64,000 bases of DNA from Chinchilla lanigera (taxonomy: Eukaryota > Chordata > Mammalia > Rodentia > Chinchillidae), in NCBI RefSeq assembly GCF_000276665.1, contig NW_004955472.1, positions 11,861,942 to 11,925,941 of the forward strand. Reading direction: 5' to 3'. The first letter of the stretch is position 1, and every line of letters begins with the position of its first letter. Below are positions 35,626 through 47,010 of the stretch, in pieces. The position numbers were made by a program, and so were the translations under genes. The notes beneath the pieces were generated by a model, which worked only from the letters and a program-made list of their open reading frames with translations, searched no databases and was not told the origin of the DNA.

Positions 35626-35737
35626 GTTTTGTTTTGTTTTTTTGGGTTTTTGGTTTTTCTCCGGTACCAGGAACCGAACTCACGACCTTGTACTTGCCAG
35701 GCAGGAGCTTTTGCCGCTGAGCTAAATCCCCAGCCCC
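35626..35737 (-). repeat. ID-like SINE, CCGGTACC subfamily, antisense
   Basis: T-rich start (GTTTT units), CCGGTACCAGG, reversed B-box and A-box text, ending CCCCAGCCCC. The 13-bp repeat TCTCATCAGTTTT flanks it at 35613-35625 and 35738-35750. Confidence 0.93.
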
Positions 35738-35829
35738 TCTCATCAGTTTTTAAAGGTATTCTGCAGTGGCACCTAGAGCTAGAATTTAGTATATGTACAT
35801 AAGAGATAATCTATAGATGATATACAATA

Positions 35830-35833
<4 letters not shown>

Positions 35834-35868
<35 letters not shown>
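35834..35868. repeat. (TA)n microsatellite
   Basis: About 17 uninterrupted TA units. Confidence 0.95.
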
Positions 35869-35869
<1 letters not shown>

Positions 35870-37407
35870 TAAGGATGCTTTAGAAATCATTAATGGTATT
35901 TTTGCCCACTCAGATTTTTGGTACAATCTCTCTTTTGACCTCTTGATACCAAAACACTATCATAGAATAGCAACATCATCATAGAATAATTGTACTAAGG
36001 ATAAAGAAAAACAAATGGAACATGGTATTATTAAAAGTAGAGCTAGGTACAAATGTGTATACTATAATTGACAAAATGGAAAATTGCCTAATACAACCAG
36101 ATAAATTCCTGCAACCTTTAAAATGTGTTCATTTGTCTATAACTGTTGGATCCAGACATTCAAAGTTTTATCATCTTTGAAACCTGATATTTATCATTCA
36201 TTTCTCCTGGCACAGGCCTTCATAGGTGTTCACATCCTCAGCCACATAACACTACCTAACATATCACATGTGTATTTAGAAAATGCTACATCTACTAGCA
36301 TGGAAACCAAGACCATAGGAACAACTTGCTCCATTACATATTCCCACAAGTATAGATTTGATTTTATACGACATAGCAACAGAAGTTACTCTGCTTTCCC
36401 CAAAGCAAATATAGCTGGAGCTCTCAATCAGCATTTTTAAAGTCTAAGCTTGACTTATGTATTTATAAATGCAGACATCCTAGTGTTGTCATACGATAAA
36501 CTGGATGAGTTTGTCAAGGGACTCTAGCTTTTGCAATATGCAGAACCAATAAGAATCTGCTAATGCTGTTATCAAATGCAGTCCTATCAGCACAAAACAC
36601 TTGCCTCGGCATTTTGATAATAACATTTTCAAGGAAACGGACAAGATGGGATTCTCTTTTATATGGTAAATGGATAATAAGTAAGAAGTTTCTCATATTG
36701 GTTTAGTAAGTAGAAAAACTAAATGGAGTTTATAACATAAGAAACAGAGATGGAACTCATGATAAACTGCCATGCTGGGAAAGGAACACTCTAAATAGCT
36801 AATACTGAATTTATACTGCAACTCCAGTTGAAGGACTGTTCATTCATACGACTATTTCATGAGTGATATTTACAGCCCTTGCAATGTTAATGCAGAAAGA
36901 CTACCCAGCATTACATTCAACTTAAACTCTAGCTTATTTCAATAAGGAAATTGAAGGAAAGTCTTATTCACAACTTGTAGAATAGCTAAAATCCCCTACA
37001 TCAAAGAAGGAGGATTTGCAGATACAGTGGAAGAAATGAGACTGAGGAAGGAAGAAAATGGTGGCTCTCTCCTGACCACAGCAGACTGCCTTCATTCACC
37101 GGCCTGATACACTAAATTCCTGCTTGACCTTTCACTGTGCTTTTCCGACTCACAGCTTTCCTTGCACGTTGCTAAAATTAAGAAAAGAGGAAGAACTGTC
37201 TGATGATTTTTAAATGTCTCTCTCAGTACTAATATTTTTTAAAGCTGAGCACTTATTTAAGAGTTGTGGTAAGGAGATTTTCTGCCTTGGCTACTACTGT
37301 ATCTCTTAGTACTTTAGTGAGGAGGTGGACCTAGAAGCTTTATAACAGAAGAAACAAATCCAGAGAGACCGAGACTTTTCCAAGTCACATGGTGAGTTTA
37401 TGTTCGT
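35869..37407. other. Intergenic unique sequence
   Basis: AT-rich. An open frame of 105 codons at 36123-36440 has no recognisable motif. Confidence 0.5.
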
Positions 37408-38110
37408 CAGCTCTGTACTATCTAAAATACCAATTTGAAAGAAAGGAAGGTTTACTTTGGCTCACAGTTCCAGAGTTTTCCGTCCATGGTCACTTGAGCC
37501 TTTGCTTAGGCCCTTCACCAGCATAGAAGTACATGGTGGCACAAATCTGTCCTTCTAAGAGAGAGAAAGAGAGAGAGAGCCCAGGGCTCCAATATTTCCT
37601 TCAAAGGCATGCCCCCCAAAGGTCCCACCTTGTTATGGTTTATATATACATGTCCCACCAACAGCTTCCTGAACTTCAGGGAGGTGATTAAACCATGGGG
37701 TTGTGATAATCATCAGTGGGTTAGTCTGCCAGTGAATTCATTGCGACTTACTGTCAGGAGGTGGGTCAATGGGGGCACGGCCTGGAATGATTTACTTCTT
37801 CCCAACTCCTCCCTTAATTCTCTGCTTCCCCCCTGTCATGCCATGAGGAGCTTCTCCTTCCCCATCCCCCTCCACCATGCTGTCCTATCTTAAAGTCAGC
37901 CAACTATGGACCAAAATCTTTGAAAACTATCAACAAAATTTAAAAAAAAACCTTCCTCTTTAAAATGTGTATGCTGGGTTTTGTGTTCTGTCACAGGAAA
38001 GTAACTAAGATGCATCTCTGAAAGGTTTTGCCCTTCCTACTATCACTAAAAACTTGGGACTATAGCTCTAACAATGGGTCTTGGGGGACATTTTAGATCC
38101 AAGCTACAGC
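37408..38110 (-). repeat. MaLR-type LTR, antisense, split by a nested LTR
   Basis: The 37430-37630 half reads, reversed, GTGAGCCAAAGTAAACC plus the CCATGGACGGAAAACTC block; the 38015-38110 half reads, reversed, GGATCTAAAATGTCCCCCAAG. The two halves belong to one MaLR LTR cut by the plus-strand LTR at 37631-38012. A short GA-rich run lies at 37557-37579. Confidence 0.72.
37631..38012 (+). repeat. MaLR-type LTR, nested inside the antisense LTR
   Basis: TGTTATGGTTTATATATACA start, GAGGTGATTAAACCATGGGG, AGGAGGTGGGTCAATGGGGG, CAGCCAACTATGGACC block and a TTTGTGTTCTGTCACAGGAA end. CACCT before and CATCT after may be its target duplication. Confidence 0.75.
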
Positions 38111-38268
38111 AGAGCTCAAGATAAAGACATATTTCCACCCTCTTTTGCTGAAATCAAACCTGATAGTCTTTCCATACCACTATTCTTTCCTCCCAAAAGA
38201 ATGATCAGAGGCAAAGAATAGTCAGTGTGACTTTCCAGGTTACAACAGTCTCTGAAAATCAAAATCTG

Positions 38269-38416
38269 TGCCGGGTGTGATAGCACAGGCTTAGAATCCC
38301 AGCACCTGGGAGTTTGAGGCAGGAGATTCTCCATGAGTTCAAGGCCAACCTAGGCTACAAAGTGAGTTTAAGACCAGCCTGAACTGTATAGTGAAACCCT
38401 GTCTCAAAAAGACAAA
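38269..38416 (+). repeat. B1-like SINE
   Basis: GCCGGGTGTGATAGCACAGG, CCCAGCACCTGGGAGTTTGA, AAGGCCAACCTAGGCTAC, CAGCCTGAACTGTATAGTGA and TGTCTCAAAAAGAC. AATCAAAAT(C/T)TGTG appears on both sides, an imperfect target duplication. Confidence 0.88.
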
Positions 38417-38439
38417 AAAATCAAAATTTGTGAAGCTGT

Positions 38440-38700
38440 TCCTATTATCTTATGCAAAGTACTTCGCTCCCATCCTTAATGTTTTGTACCTCACCCTTTA
38501 ATTTCCTTCTTACCACTTGCCATAATGTATAATTTTTCTGATTACATATATGATTATCTTTTATACTAGAACATAATGTCTCTGAGGGCAGAACAACTAT
38601 ATCGTGTTTATTGCATTTGTTTTACGCATCTTCCAGCACAATGCCTAGCACACAGTAGAGCTGCAAGAAATATTTGTTCAATATGTGAATGGTTGACCTT
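38440..38700 (+). repeat. L2-type 3' end relic
   Basis: TGTCTCTGAGGGCAGAACAAC, CACAATGCCTAGCACACAGT and AAGAAATATTTGTTCAATATG follow the L2 3' terminal order. Confidence 0.65.
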
Positions 38701-40499
38701 AAATTACACAGAAGAATCAAAGTCTTTTGTAGTATCATTAAGAAAATTAAATCCTCCAAGCTAAAGAATTATTCAGTATGAAGAAAAATTGTGGAATTTT
38801 AGAACTATAAAGAGCTTTAGAAAACCATTTAGATTAGCCATTTTGTGTAGTTAATGGACCACTGAATACTTGGTTTACCGAAAGCCCCATAATTATCCTC
38901 AGAGCCATAACTAGGACGGAATGAGAATTCCCTTTTGCTTATGTGTTTATATGATGCATTACTAAAGAAATAATCCAGGGGGAATTGACCAATAGTGTCA
39001 AGAAAATGTACAAGTTAGAATCCTGAAATCAAATTCAATGGGAATTTTTCACAAATTTTGAAACACTTGATTCAACTTCCAAATATTAATTTTCCCAAGA
39101 AAATACAATTCATTGTCTGTCATTGATGATGACAATCATTCTGCTTCATAGTGTACTACACCATATCTTAAAATAGACGCCTGTCAACAGGTTTTCATTC
39201 CCCTAGTTCTTGAATCCAGCACTTTAGAAATAAAAGAATTTAGGAAAGTACGGTAACACGTAAATAAAACTACAGATAAGGGTTTATGTCCAACTTTTCA
39301 ATTTCAGGAGCAACTCAGAGAAATCCTTAGCTTCTCTGCTGCATCAATAAAATGGAAGCAATGTGTTTTTCACTTGACTAATAAATATACTATCTTAGGT
39401 ACTCAACAAATGATATTTTGCTGCTTATAAATATATACTAAATATTGTTAATGTTAAATTTATACTATTGTATGACAAAAGGAAAGAAAAATGTCCAGAC
39501 GGAAATCATTGGTAATTCACAGCATAACAAGTAGTTATTACACCCCATATGGAGTGAAGATCGCCCGCAGCTGAAAGTTCCTTGAGAGTGTGACAAGGTG
39601 ACACATAGCAGTCAAGTGCTGTATTCTGGGTAGCAGCTCATTTTTAAGGGGCACGGAACCTGAGATTTGAAAAAGATGCACAGAAACCGCTACGCTGACA
39701 GGGGTGGAAACTGGGGAACCAAACAAATGTTGCTGATTCAAAGTTGTTCTCCTACAATAGCAGCCAGCACCAAATGAGTTGCCGTGTAGAGAGCAAGCTG
39801 TGCTCAGAGACTAATTGCCGCACTTGTTAGAGTGTGCAAGAAGGTGTTTATTTGTTTTACATGTGCTTAGTGCCAAGACGTCCCGGGGATCTGGAGCTGA
39901 AGCGGAAACAAAATGACAGTGTTTAAAAAACTCAACACAAAAACAAAAGGGAAGGAGAGTGTTTTTGTGAAAGTGACTTGAGCATTAAACCTATGAAAAG
40001 CTGGAGGCTCTTATCCTGGGTGATTAATTCTTCAGACTCCTTCAGCTCAACCCGTGGGAGCCCACACTCGAATGGAGTGTATTAAGTCTGGGATTCTTTG
40101 ATGTTGTTACTTTTATTTAGACGGTGAATTATTCAAAGCAAGGAGGATCTCTCTAGAAGGTACAGATAAAAATGGAATGAACTCAGGAAGAGGAAGGAAG
40201 TGAAGCGCAAACTGTAGGTGTTCAAACAGTTCCACCTGAATGACAAAGCTTAGAATATGTACTGTGGGGAATTTGCCAATGTGTCTGTCTAGTTTTAGAA
40301 ATAATAACTAGATTTTGATTAGCATTTTTAAAGATTTCGTGATGGAAATGCTTCTGCTCAACAACTTTGTTTTTCATCTCTCACACTCCATAATTTCCCA
40401 AGGATTTCCTCTGGACAGCCATTGTCTCCTACAAATCTAAACTCAGTGTTTCTGGAATACGAATTAGGATTAAATCCATTCCTCCAAGCATTGTACATG
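38701..40499. other. Intergenic, mostly unique; candidate conserved patch at 39530-40180
   Basis: No repeat recognised over 39530-40180. That stretch holds homeodomain-like ACTAATTG (39810-39817) and TGATTAATT (40021-40029) sites and a double forkhead-like TGTTTATTTGTTTTAC (39845-39860). Confidence 0.5.
39530..40180. promoter_or_regulatory. Candidate conserved non-coding/enhancer patch
   Basis: Repeat-free sequence of balanced composition with clustered homeodomain-like and forkhead-like motifs listed in the surrounding entry. Gene deserts beside developmental regulators such as DMRTA1 are commonly rich in distal enhancers. This is inference; no conservation data are available here. Confidence 0.28.
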
Positions 40500-40945
40500 G
40501 TGTGTTATTCTGCTTTATACTATGTGATCAAATCCTGCAGGGGGAAAGAATACTTAGAGGAGGAGAGATTCATTTTTTTCAGTTGCAGAGGTTTCAGTTC
40601 ACGATCAGCTCTCCAAGGAACAAACATTATGCTGGAAAGACATGAGAGAAGACTCATCTCGGGGCAGCTAGGAAGCAGAGCAGAAGGAGCAGAGCTAGAA
40701 AGGAAGGGGCTGGGCACAAGATCCGGGCCCTACAGTTACAGCCCCATGGCCCACTTCTTCCAACTAGGCCTCAACTCATATATTTTTATCACCAGCCAAT
40801 AACACCACAAAATTATAAATCTTCAATGGACTAATCCACCCGTGAAGTTAGGGCCCCATAACCCAGTTGCCTTTTGAAAGTCCCATCTCTGAACACTTGA
40901 GATATGTGGTGGACATTTTAGAGCTACCCCATAATACACGATCAT
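40500..40945 (-). repeat. MaLR-type LTR, antisense
   Basis: Reversed it reads GTAGCTCTAAAATGTCCACC, AGTGGGCCATGGGGCTGTAA, CTGCTTCCTAGCTGCCCC, and TTTGATCACATAGTATAAAG near the end. Its 126-codon open frame is a shadow of the repeat. Confidence 0.75.
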
Positions 40946-41740
40946 TATTACAGACAACCATTATACATGTTTTAATTTGATACATGGATGTGCTTGAGTA
41001 TGAATAAACTTCACAAGGAAAAAATTGAAATGTTTACTTTCTGTGTGATTAGTATATATGTGGACTATGTTTTATTTAAAAGTGAGGACTATATGAGTAC
41101 TATTCCCTGTAGCATATACCATTTTGGAGCTCCTGCTTTTCATAATTTTTGTCACAGAAAAAGTCAGTATCTTTTAAATAGTTCTCTTTCTTATCTTGAC
41201 GATTTCAACATTTTTGGTCTGTTTACTTCCTCTATTACGCTCTCCCTTGCCCCTCTTTTTCTTTTTCCCTCCTCCTTGTCAGGTATTTAGAAGTTCCCCA
41301 AAAAGGAGGCAACATTAACCTTCAATTTTTACATGAGGACAATAAGTACCTAACTTCTTTCCAAGGGTACTGACCTCACTTGCAATAGAACGTGCAGAAC
41401 TTTGATCGTGAGACACTCCCAAAAGCAGCGGATTACAGTGCAAGGAGTTCACAGACCTAGTGAAGGTAACCTAGAAGCGTGGCTAACACACACTGGAAAA
41501 TTAGGAAAGATGAAATCCAAGTGGAATCCTTCAAGGTGAGAGCACTGACATCAGAAACTATTCATCCACTGAAAAAGTTACAACTTGATTTCTCTTTAGA
41601 GGAATATAAGCTGATTATTATAATGTAAGCAGTATTGCTGATAATAAAGTAATAAACCAGAAATTAGCTGAATTTAATAGCTAGTCATGATCAGAAAAGT
41701 CTAAGAGAATTTTAACAGTATCGTTGTCATTTAAATGTGA
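40946..41740. other. Intergenic sequence, unassigned
   Basis: AT-rich. The 41290-41740 part could belong to the old L1 that resumes after the LTR at 42170, but I cannot confirm it. Confidence 0.4.
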
Positions 41741-41745
41741 CAAGG

Positions 41746-42169
41746 TGTTATGGTTTGTGTCTAGATGCACTCCCCCCCAAAGCCTCATACATTCAAGGGG
41801 CAGTCTTTTTTGGAAGCAGCTGAATCTAGAGTTTGTGGCTGATTCATTGTGCAGTGTTGGGATTAAGCGCTGAGATTAAAGCTGGGTGATTGCCGGATCA
41901 GTCCACTGACTGGATTGGTACCACCCTCATCCCAGCAATCTGGATCAGATAAATGGGGAAGAAAGAGGCTTGCTGTCCCCCTTTGCTCTTGTTACTTTTG
42001 GTGTCTTCTGCCACCGTGAACTGCTGCCCCTCTGCCATTCCATCCTGCCTTGGAGCCAGCTGATTATGGACTGAAACCGCCACAAACTGTGAGCTAAATA
42101 AGCCTTTCCTCTTTTAACTTTGAGTATTGGATATTTTGCCTCAGCAATGAGGAAAAAGCAACTGAGACA
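41746..42169 (+). repeat. MaLR-type LTR
   Basis: TGTTATGGTTTGTGTCTAG start, AAACTGTGAGCTAAATAAGC with the poly(A) signal, ATTTTGCCTCAGCAATGAGG near the end and a terminal CA. CAAGG (41741-41745) and CAGGG (42170-42174) are the likely diverged target duplication. The sister copy at 30381-30745 has the opposite orientation. Confidence 0.8.
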
Positions 42170-42696
42170 CAGGGCGACTGTGGCATATCCAAACCTACGG
42201 GAACCTGAAGAGCACCACCAGAGGTCAAACACTACTAGACAGGGAAAAGAGACTTCACTAAAATAAGACCGCCTTCACTGAACAAATCCAGTAAGAAGCC
42301 ATGCAAGGAGGGGAAGAGGACCCAGAATTACTACAATATATGATCTATAATGCCCAGGTTCCAAGAAATTATTAGGAAACATGTAAAGAAGCAGGAAAAT
42401 ATGCCTCTTACAATGGGATGTGAGGGAGAAGCAAGCAAAAGAAATTGTCTGCAAAAGTAACCAGATGCCTGATTTAGCAGACAAAACTGCAAACCAATCA
42501 TTAGAAGTATATTGTAGATCTGAAGCTGAAGCTTTACTGCACAGAAGGAAGTGTGATGACAAGGCAGGGCTGGGTAGAGAATATCAGTCAAGAGATATAA
42601 ATTGAAAAAGAGAACCGAGCAGAATATATGCACTTAAAGTACAGTAACTGAATTTTAAAAAAATTACCAGTGACTAAACAACAGATTGAAAAAAAG

Positions 42697-42720
42697 CAAA
42701 AAATAAATAAATAAATAACA
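42697..42720 (+). repeat. (AAAT)n simple repeat
   Basis: About five AAAT units within the old L1. Confidence 0.85.
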
Positions 42721-43754
42721 AATGGGAAAATAAATTAATATAGATTATATAAGCTTAAACATGGAAAAAATTTTAAAAATGAACACAGGCTTAGAGTGAC
42801 ATATGACAACATTAAGCAAATCAACATATCAGAAGGATAAAAGAAAAACAAAGGAGAACAAATCCAAATTTACTGAGAAATTTCTGCACATGTAGAAGGC
42901 TCAAAGTACTACATATAGGAAAAATGCAGAGATCGATAAATGGATCTACTATAGTAAAAGTACTGAAAGTAAAAAAGACAAAATCTTGAAAGTAGCAACA
43001 GAAAACAATGCAAACTTGAAATGGAATCTCACTAAGATTAACATCTAAAATCTCAGCAGAATCGATAGGCCAGATGGTAATTGGACAAACATATTATACG
43101 TGTTCAAAGAAAACAATTAACTGTCAATCCAGAGGTCTCTATGTAGTAATGCTATCATTCCCAACTGACGGTGAAATGAAGAATTTACTATATTAAAAAT
43201 AAAGACAAAAACTGGATAATGTGTTGGTGATAGACCTGCCTGATAAGTACTAAAGAGCATTTTTCAGGCTGAAAGCAAGTGACTTACGATGGCAATTTAA
43301 ATTAACACAAATATAGAACAGCGGTAGAGGTAACTGTGTAATTATAAAATAAATTTAAATGTATTTGGTAAACTCTAAAGCAACCACTAAAACTGTAACT
43401 CAGGAAATATAGTGAGAAAATCATTAATAAAGTTCAAAAGCTACATTAGTAAACAGTCACTCAGTATAAAAAATAACAGTAAGGAGAAAGAGAAAAATAA
43501 AAAAGACGTAAGGGCATAAGAAAACAGAAATATTAGGTGGTAGAAAATAAACACAACTACATCAATAATAATTTTGAATGTGAATGGAGTAATTAATATC
43601 AACAAAAGTAAAGAGAAGTTCAGTTTAGTTTTTAAGACATGATTCACCATATGCTATCTCCAGGAGAAGCACTTTAGATTAAAAAAAAACACAGATAGAT
43701 TGGAAGTAAAAGGGTGAAAAAAGATCATTCGAACAGCAACCACAATAAATCTGG

Positions 43755-43875
43755 AAGCTAGATGTGGTGGCACAGGCCTGTAACACAATACCCTGGAAGG
43801 GTCAGAAAGGAGGATATGAAAGTCAGGCCTAGCCTGGGCACTTTAGTGACTTATTGAGAATCTATTTAAAATTTT
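43755..43875 (+). repeat. B1-like SINE, diverged, in the L1
   Basis: AGATGTGGTGGCACAGGCCT, then diverged text with AGCCTGGGCACTTTAGTGAC. The right part is decayed, so this copy is older than the other B1-like copies. Confidence 0.65.
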
Positions 43876-44280
43876 TTAAAGATTCTCCCAAGATAGGACA
43901 CGTTATGCCATTAATAAACTTCAAAAAATAAAACAGTTGAAATAATACATATTCTCTGACCATGATTTTTAAAAACCCAGGAAACAATAACATGGAGAAA
44001 TTCAGAAAACTCACAGATATGTAGAAATTAACAGCTTCTTCAACAGCCAATAGATAAAAGGAGAAATTTTAAAAAAGAAATTAGGAACCATTTTGAAATG
44101 CATGACAGTCATAATAAAACCTATGAAAACTTGTGAGAAACTTAAAAACAATGTCAAAGATTTATAGTGGTAAATGTCTACATTGAAATAGAAGAAATAT
44201 ATCAAGTCAATAAACTAAACTTCTATTTGTGACACTGGAAAATGAAGAGTAAAATACATTGAAAGTAAGCAGAAAAAACC

Positions 44281-44432
44281 AGCTGTAGTGGTGCACACCT
44301 GTAATGCCAGCACTTGGGAGGCTGAGGCAGGAGGATCACAGTGAGTATAACACCAACCTAGTGAGTTCATACATAGTGAGTTCAAAACCAGCCTACTATA
44401 GTGAGACCCTGTCTTGAAAAACTGAAACTAAA
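44281..44432 (+). repeat. B1-like SINE in the L1
   Basis: TAGTGGTGCACACCTGTAAT, CAGCACTTGGGAGGCTGAG, and GTGAGACCCTGTCTTGAAAA. It contains an internal GTGAGTTCA(T/A)A duplication. Confidence 0.85.
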
Positions 44433-44945
44433 TAAATAGTAGGCAAAAAGATGACTAAAGTGAATAGTAATGAAATAAACAATAGAAAAGTAGATTCATT
44501 GAAAAGATAAAAAAAATGGAACCTCTTCCTAATGTAACCAAAAGAAAAAGAGAGAAGATTCAAATTACTGCAATGAGAGGTGAAAAAAATAGACATTATC
44601 ACCAATCTTATGCAAATAAAAATAATGTAAAAAATTTTATACCAAAAATTATACAGCATACAAGAAATAGACTAATCTTAGAATACACAATTAGATTAGA
44701 CCTATAAAGTGTCTTCAGACAATGAATTTATAATTCTAAAGGGTAGGCACAAGCCTATGCCAAAATAGTTTCATTGATGAAGACTACCAAACATACTAAG
44801 AACGACTTGAAGAATAGAAGAAAAAATCTCAACTTATTTTTGAGGTATTACTCTGTTACCAAAATCAGACAAGGACATCATAAGAATAAGAACCATAGAT
44901 GAATATTTCTTATGAATATCAATGCAAACATTCTCAACAAAATAT

Positions 44946-45199
44946 TGTTATGGTTCAGATCCAAATGTCCCCCAAAAGTATTATGTGCTCTGAAATGGGG
45001 TCTGATCAGAAGATGTAGGTCATAGGGATGTAACCTAGTAGGGTACATTCTTGCACTAATTCCTTCCCTCCTCCCTTCTGTCTTTCTTCATCTCTCTCTA
45101 ACCATGGACTGAATCCACTGGAACTCTGAGCAAAATGAACTTCTCCTTTAAGGTGCAGGTGTTGGATACTTTATACTAGAAACAGGAAAATGACTAATA
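44946..45199 (+). repeat. MaLR-type LTR nested in the L1
   Basis: TGTTATGGTTCAGATCC start, ACCATGGACTGAATCCAC block, GAGCAAAATGAACTTC poly(A) region, TTGGATACTTTATACTAG near the end. AATAT (44941-44945) and AATAC (45200-45204) are the probable target duplication. Confidence 0.75.
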
Positions 45200-45417
45200 A
45201 ATACACTACCAAACCAAATACAGCAATATAAATGAAAAAAATTATAGACCAAGATCAAGTAAGATTTATATCAGGATGCGGTTAGTTTAATATCTGAAAA
45301 TTAATCAGCTTAATACATCATTTCAAAAAGTTTTTAAAATCACATGAACATCTCAACCAGTATAGAAAGCAGTGTTCGAAAAAAGTCAGCACCACTTCAC
45401 AATTAAAAATACATGCA

Positions 45418-45580
45418 GCTGGGTGTGGTGGAGCACGCCTGTAATCCCAGCACTCTGGAGGCTGAGGCAGGAGGATCATTGCGAGTTCGAGGCCAGCCTG
45501 GCCTACAAAGTAAACTCAAGGTCAGCCTGAACTGCATAGCAAGACCCTGTCTCAAAAAGACCAAAAAAAAAAAAAAAAAA
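45418..45580 (+). repeat. B1-like SINE in the L1, little diverged
   Basis: GGGTGTGGTGGAGCACGCCT, CCCAGCACTCTGGAGGCTG, GCGAGTTCGAGGCCAGCCTG, then CCTGAACTGCATAGCAAGAC and CTCAAAAAGACC with an A tail. ACATGCA occurs just before and just after. CpG-rich and near full form, so a recent insertion. The open frames on both strands here are shadows of it. Confidence 0.92.
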
Positions 45581-46335
45581 ATTACATGCAAACTAGGAAT
45601 AGAAGGTAAACTATTCAACCAGAACAGGAAATCTACAAAAGTCCAGTTAACATCATAATTAATGGTAAAAGAATGAATTTTTTCCTTAAGATTAGATACA
45701 ATGTAAACTCTGTCAACATGTGTATTCAATATTGTAGTAGTTGCTACAATATTAGCTCTCACTAGAGGAACTAGACATAAATAAATTTTTTAAAAAATCT
45801 AGACTGCAAAAAAGAGAGTAAGACAATTTCTCTTCATTACTGATGCTACCTTGTATTGGAAGAAATCCTAAAAAATACATTAATCACTAATAGAATTAAT
45901 AAATGTATTTATAAGTTTGTGGGACACAAGACCAATAAAGAAAATTCAACTGTATGTATATACACTTGCAGTAAATAATATAAAAATAAAATAAGAAACA
46001 ATTCCATTTGTGATATCAAAAAGAATAAAAGAAGAGTAATATTAACAAAAAAATCGAACATACTAAGGAACTAGAGAAATTGTTGAAAGAAATTAAAGAT
46101 TATTTAAATAAACAGGAAAAAATCCAATTCACAGGTTAGAAGTCACATTAAGATGCTACTATACCTCAAACTGGCATATAGATTCCATGCAAAACCTATG
46201 AAAACCTCAGATTTTTTTCAAGAAATGAGCAAGCTGATACTAAAATTCATGTGGGATAGCAAGGGGCCCAGACAAGTCAAGGACAATTCTAAATGAGAAG
46301 AAAGAAGGAATATTCACATTTACCAATCAGCAATA

Positions 46336-46757
46336 TGGGGGCATTGGCCAGAGTTCAGTGTGAGATATATATGCAGAGATAAAAGACCTTTGGAGACACA
46401 GCCCAGTTTTCCTAGAATGCCTTAAAGAATGTAGGCTCTGGCCCTTGTCCTCCCTGTACTCTGATTAATTTCTTAGACTAGCTCTAAGGTCAGTCATGTA
46501 GCAGACCACTCTATCCTTTCCATGGCCTTCCTCTGTCCTGTATGTAAATTTCTGCAGTTGTCTTTCTTTTGCCTTTGGTTTTGTTAATAAAAGGCCACAG
46601 AAGCTTCAGTTTTGGAGCTGTTTTTTTTCCTTCAGACTCTCCCATGCTAAAGGGTCATGGGTAAAAGGAGTCACTCTGGGCCTTCTTGGAGATTAAATAG
46701 GACATGACTCCAAGTAATCTCTCATCCTTTGTGCTGCCACTGTTGTGCACAATGGCA
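46336..46757 (+). mobile_element. LTR-like insertion in the L1 with 5-bp target duplication
   Basis: TGGGGGCATTGG start, GGCA end, a TTAATAAAAGG poly(A) signal region and CAATA on both sides (46331-46335 and 46758-46762). The surrounding L1 text is collinear across it. A 5-bp duplication suits an ERVL-type element, but the family is not certain. Confidence 0.68.
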
Positions 46758-47010
46758 CAATAATACCACAACTGTAATTAGACAGCATGGTATTGATATA
46801 GGATAAAAATATAAATTAATGGAACAGAACTGAGAGTACCAAAATAAACTCAAATGCATATGATAACCCAATTTTTAACAAAGCTATTAATACTAGTGAG
46901 TGAGGAAAGGAAAATCTTCTGAACATATAGTGCTAGAGAAAGTATATAGCCACAAAGAAAGAAAGATCAAGCTGGATCCCTACCTCAGACTATGTATAAA
47001 AATCAGCTTC

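Larger units (their letters stand above)
42230..47010 (+). repeat. Old L1 (L1M-like) spanning 5' region, ORF1 and ORF2, with five insertions
   Basis: In order: an L1M 5'/ORF1 pattern (GACTTCACTAAAATAAGACC, AAGCAGGAAAATATG, GAAAGCAAGTGACTTA), an ORF1-ORF2 inter-region, then ORF2 patterns (ACATTCTCAACAAAATATT, AATTATAGACCAAGATCAAG, ATCCCTACCTCAGACTATG). No frame survives. Three B1-like SINEs and two LTRs (separate entries) interrupt it. The interrupted pieces stay collinear, so they are one ancient copy. Confidence 0.8.

Noticed and set aside
36123..36440. 105-codon open frame in unique DNA
   Set aside because: Length is within chance expectation, and no motif, splice site or family was recognised.
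40422..40802. 126-codon plus-strand frame
   Set aside because: Lies in an antisense MaLR LTR; no protein similarity.
45403..45762. 119-codon minus-strand and 81-codon plus-strand frames
   Set aside because: Both are generated by the near-consensus B1-like SINE and its tail.
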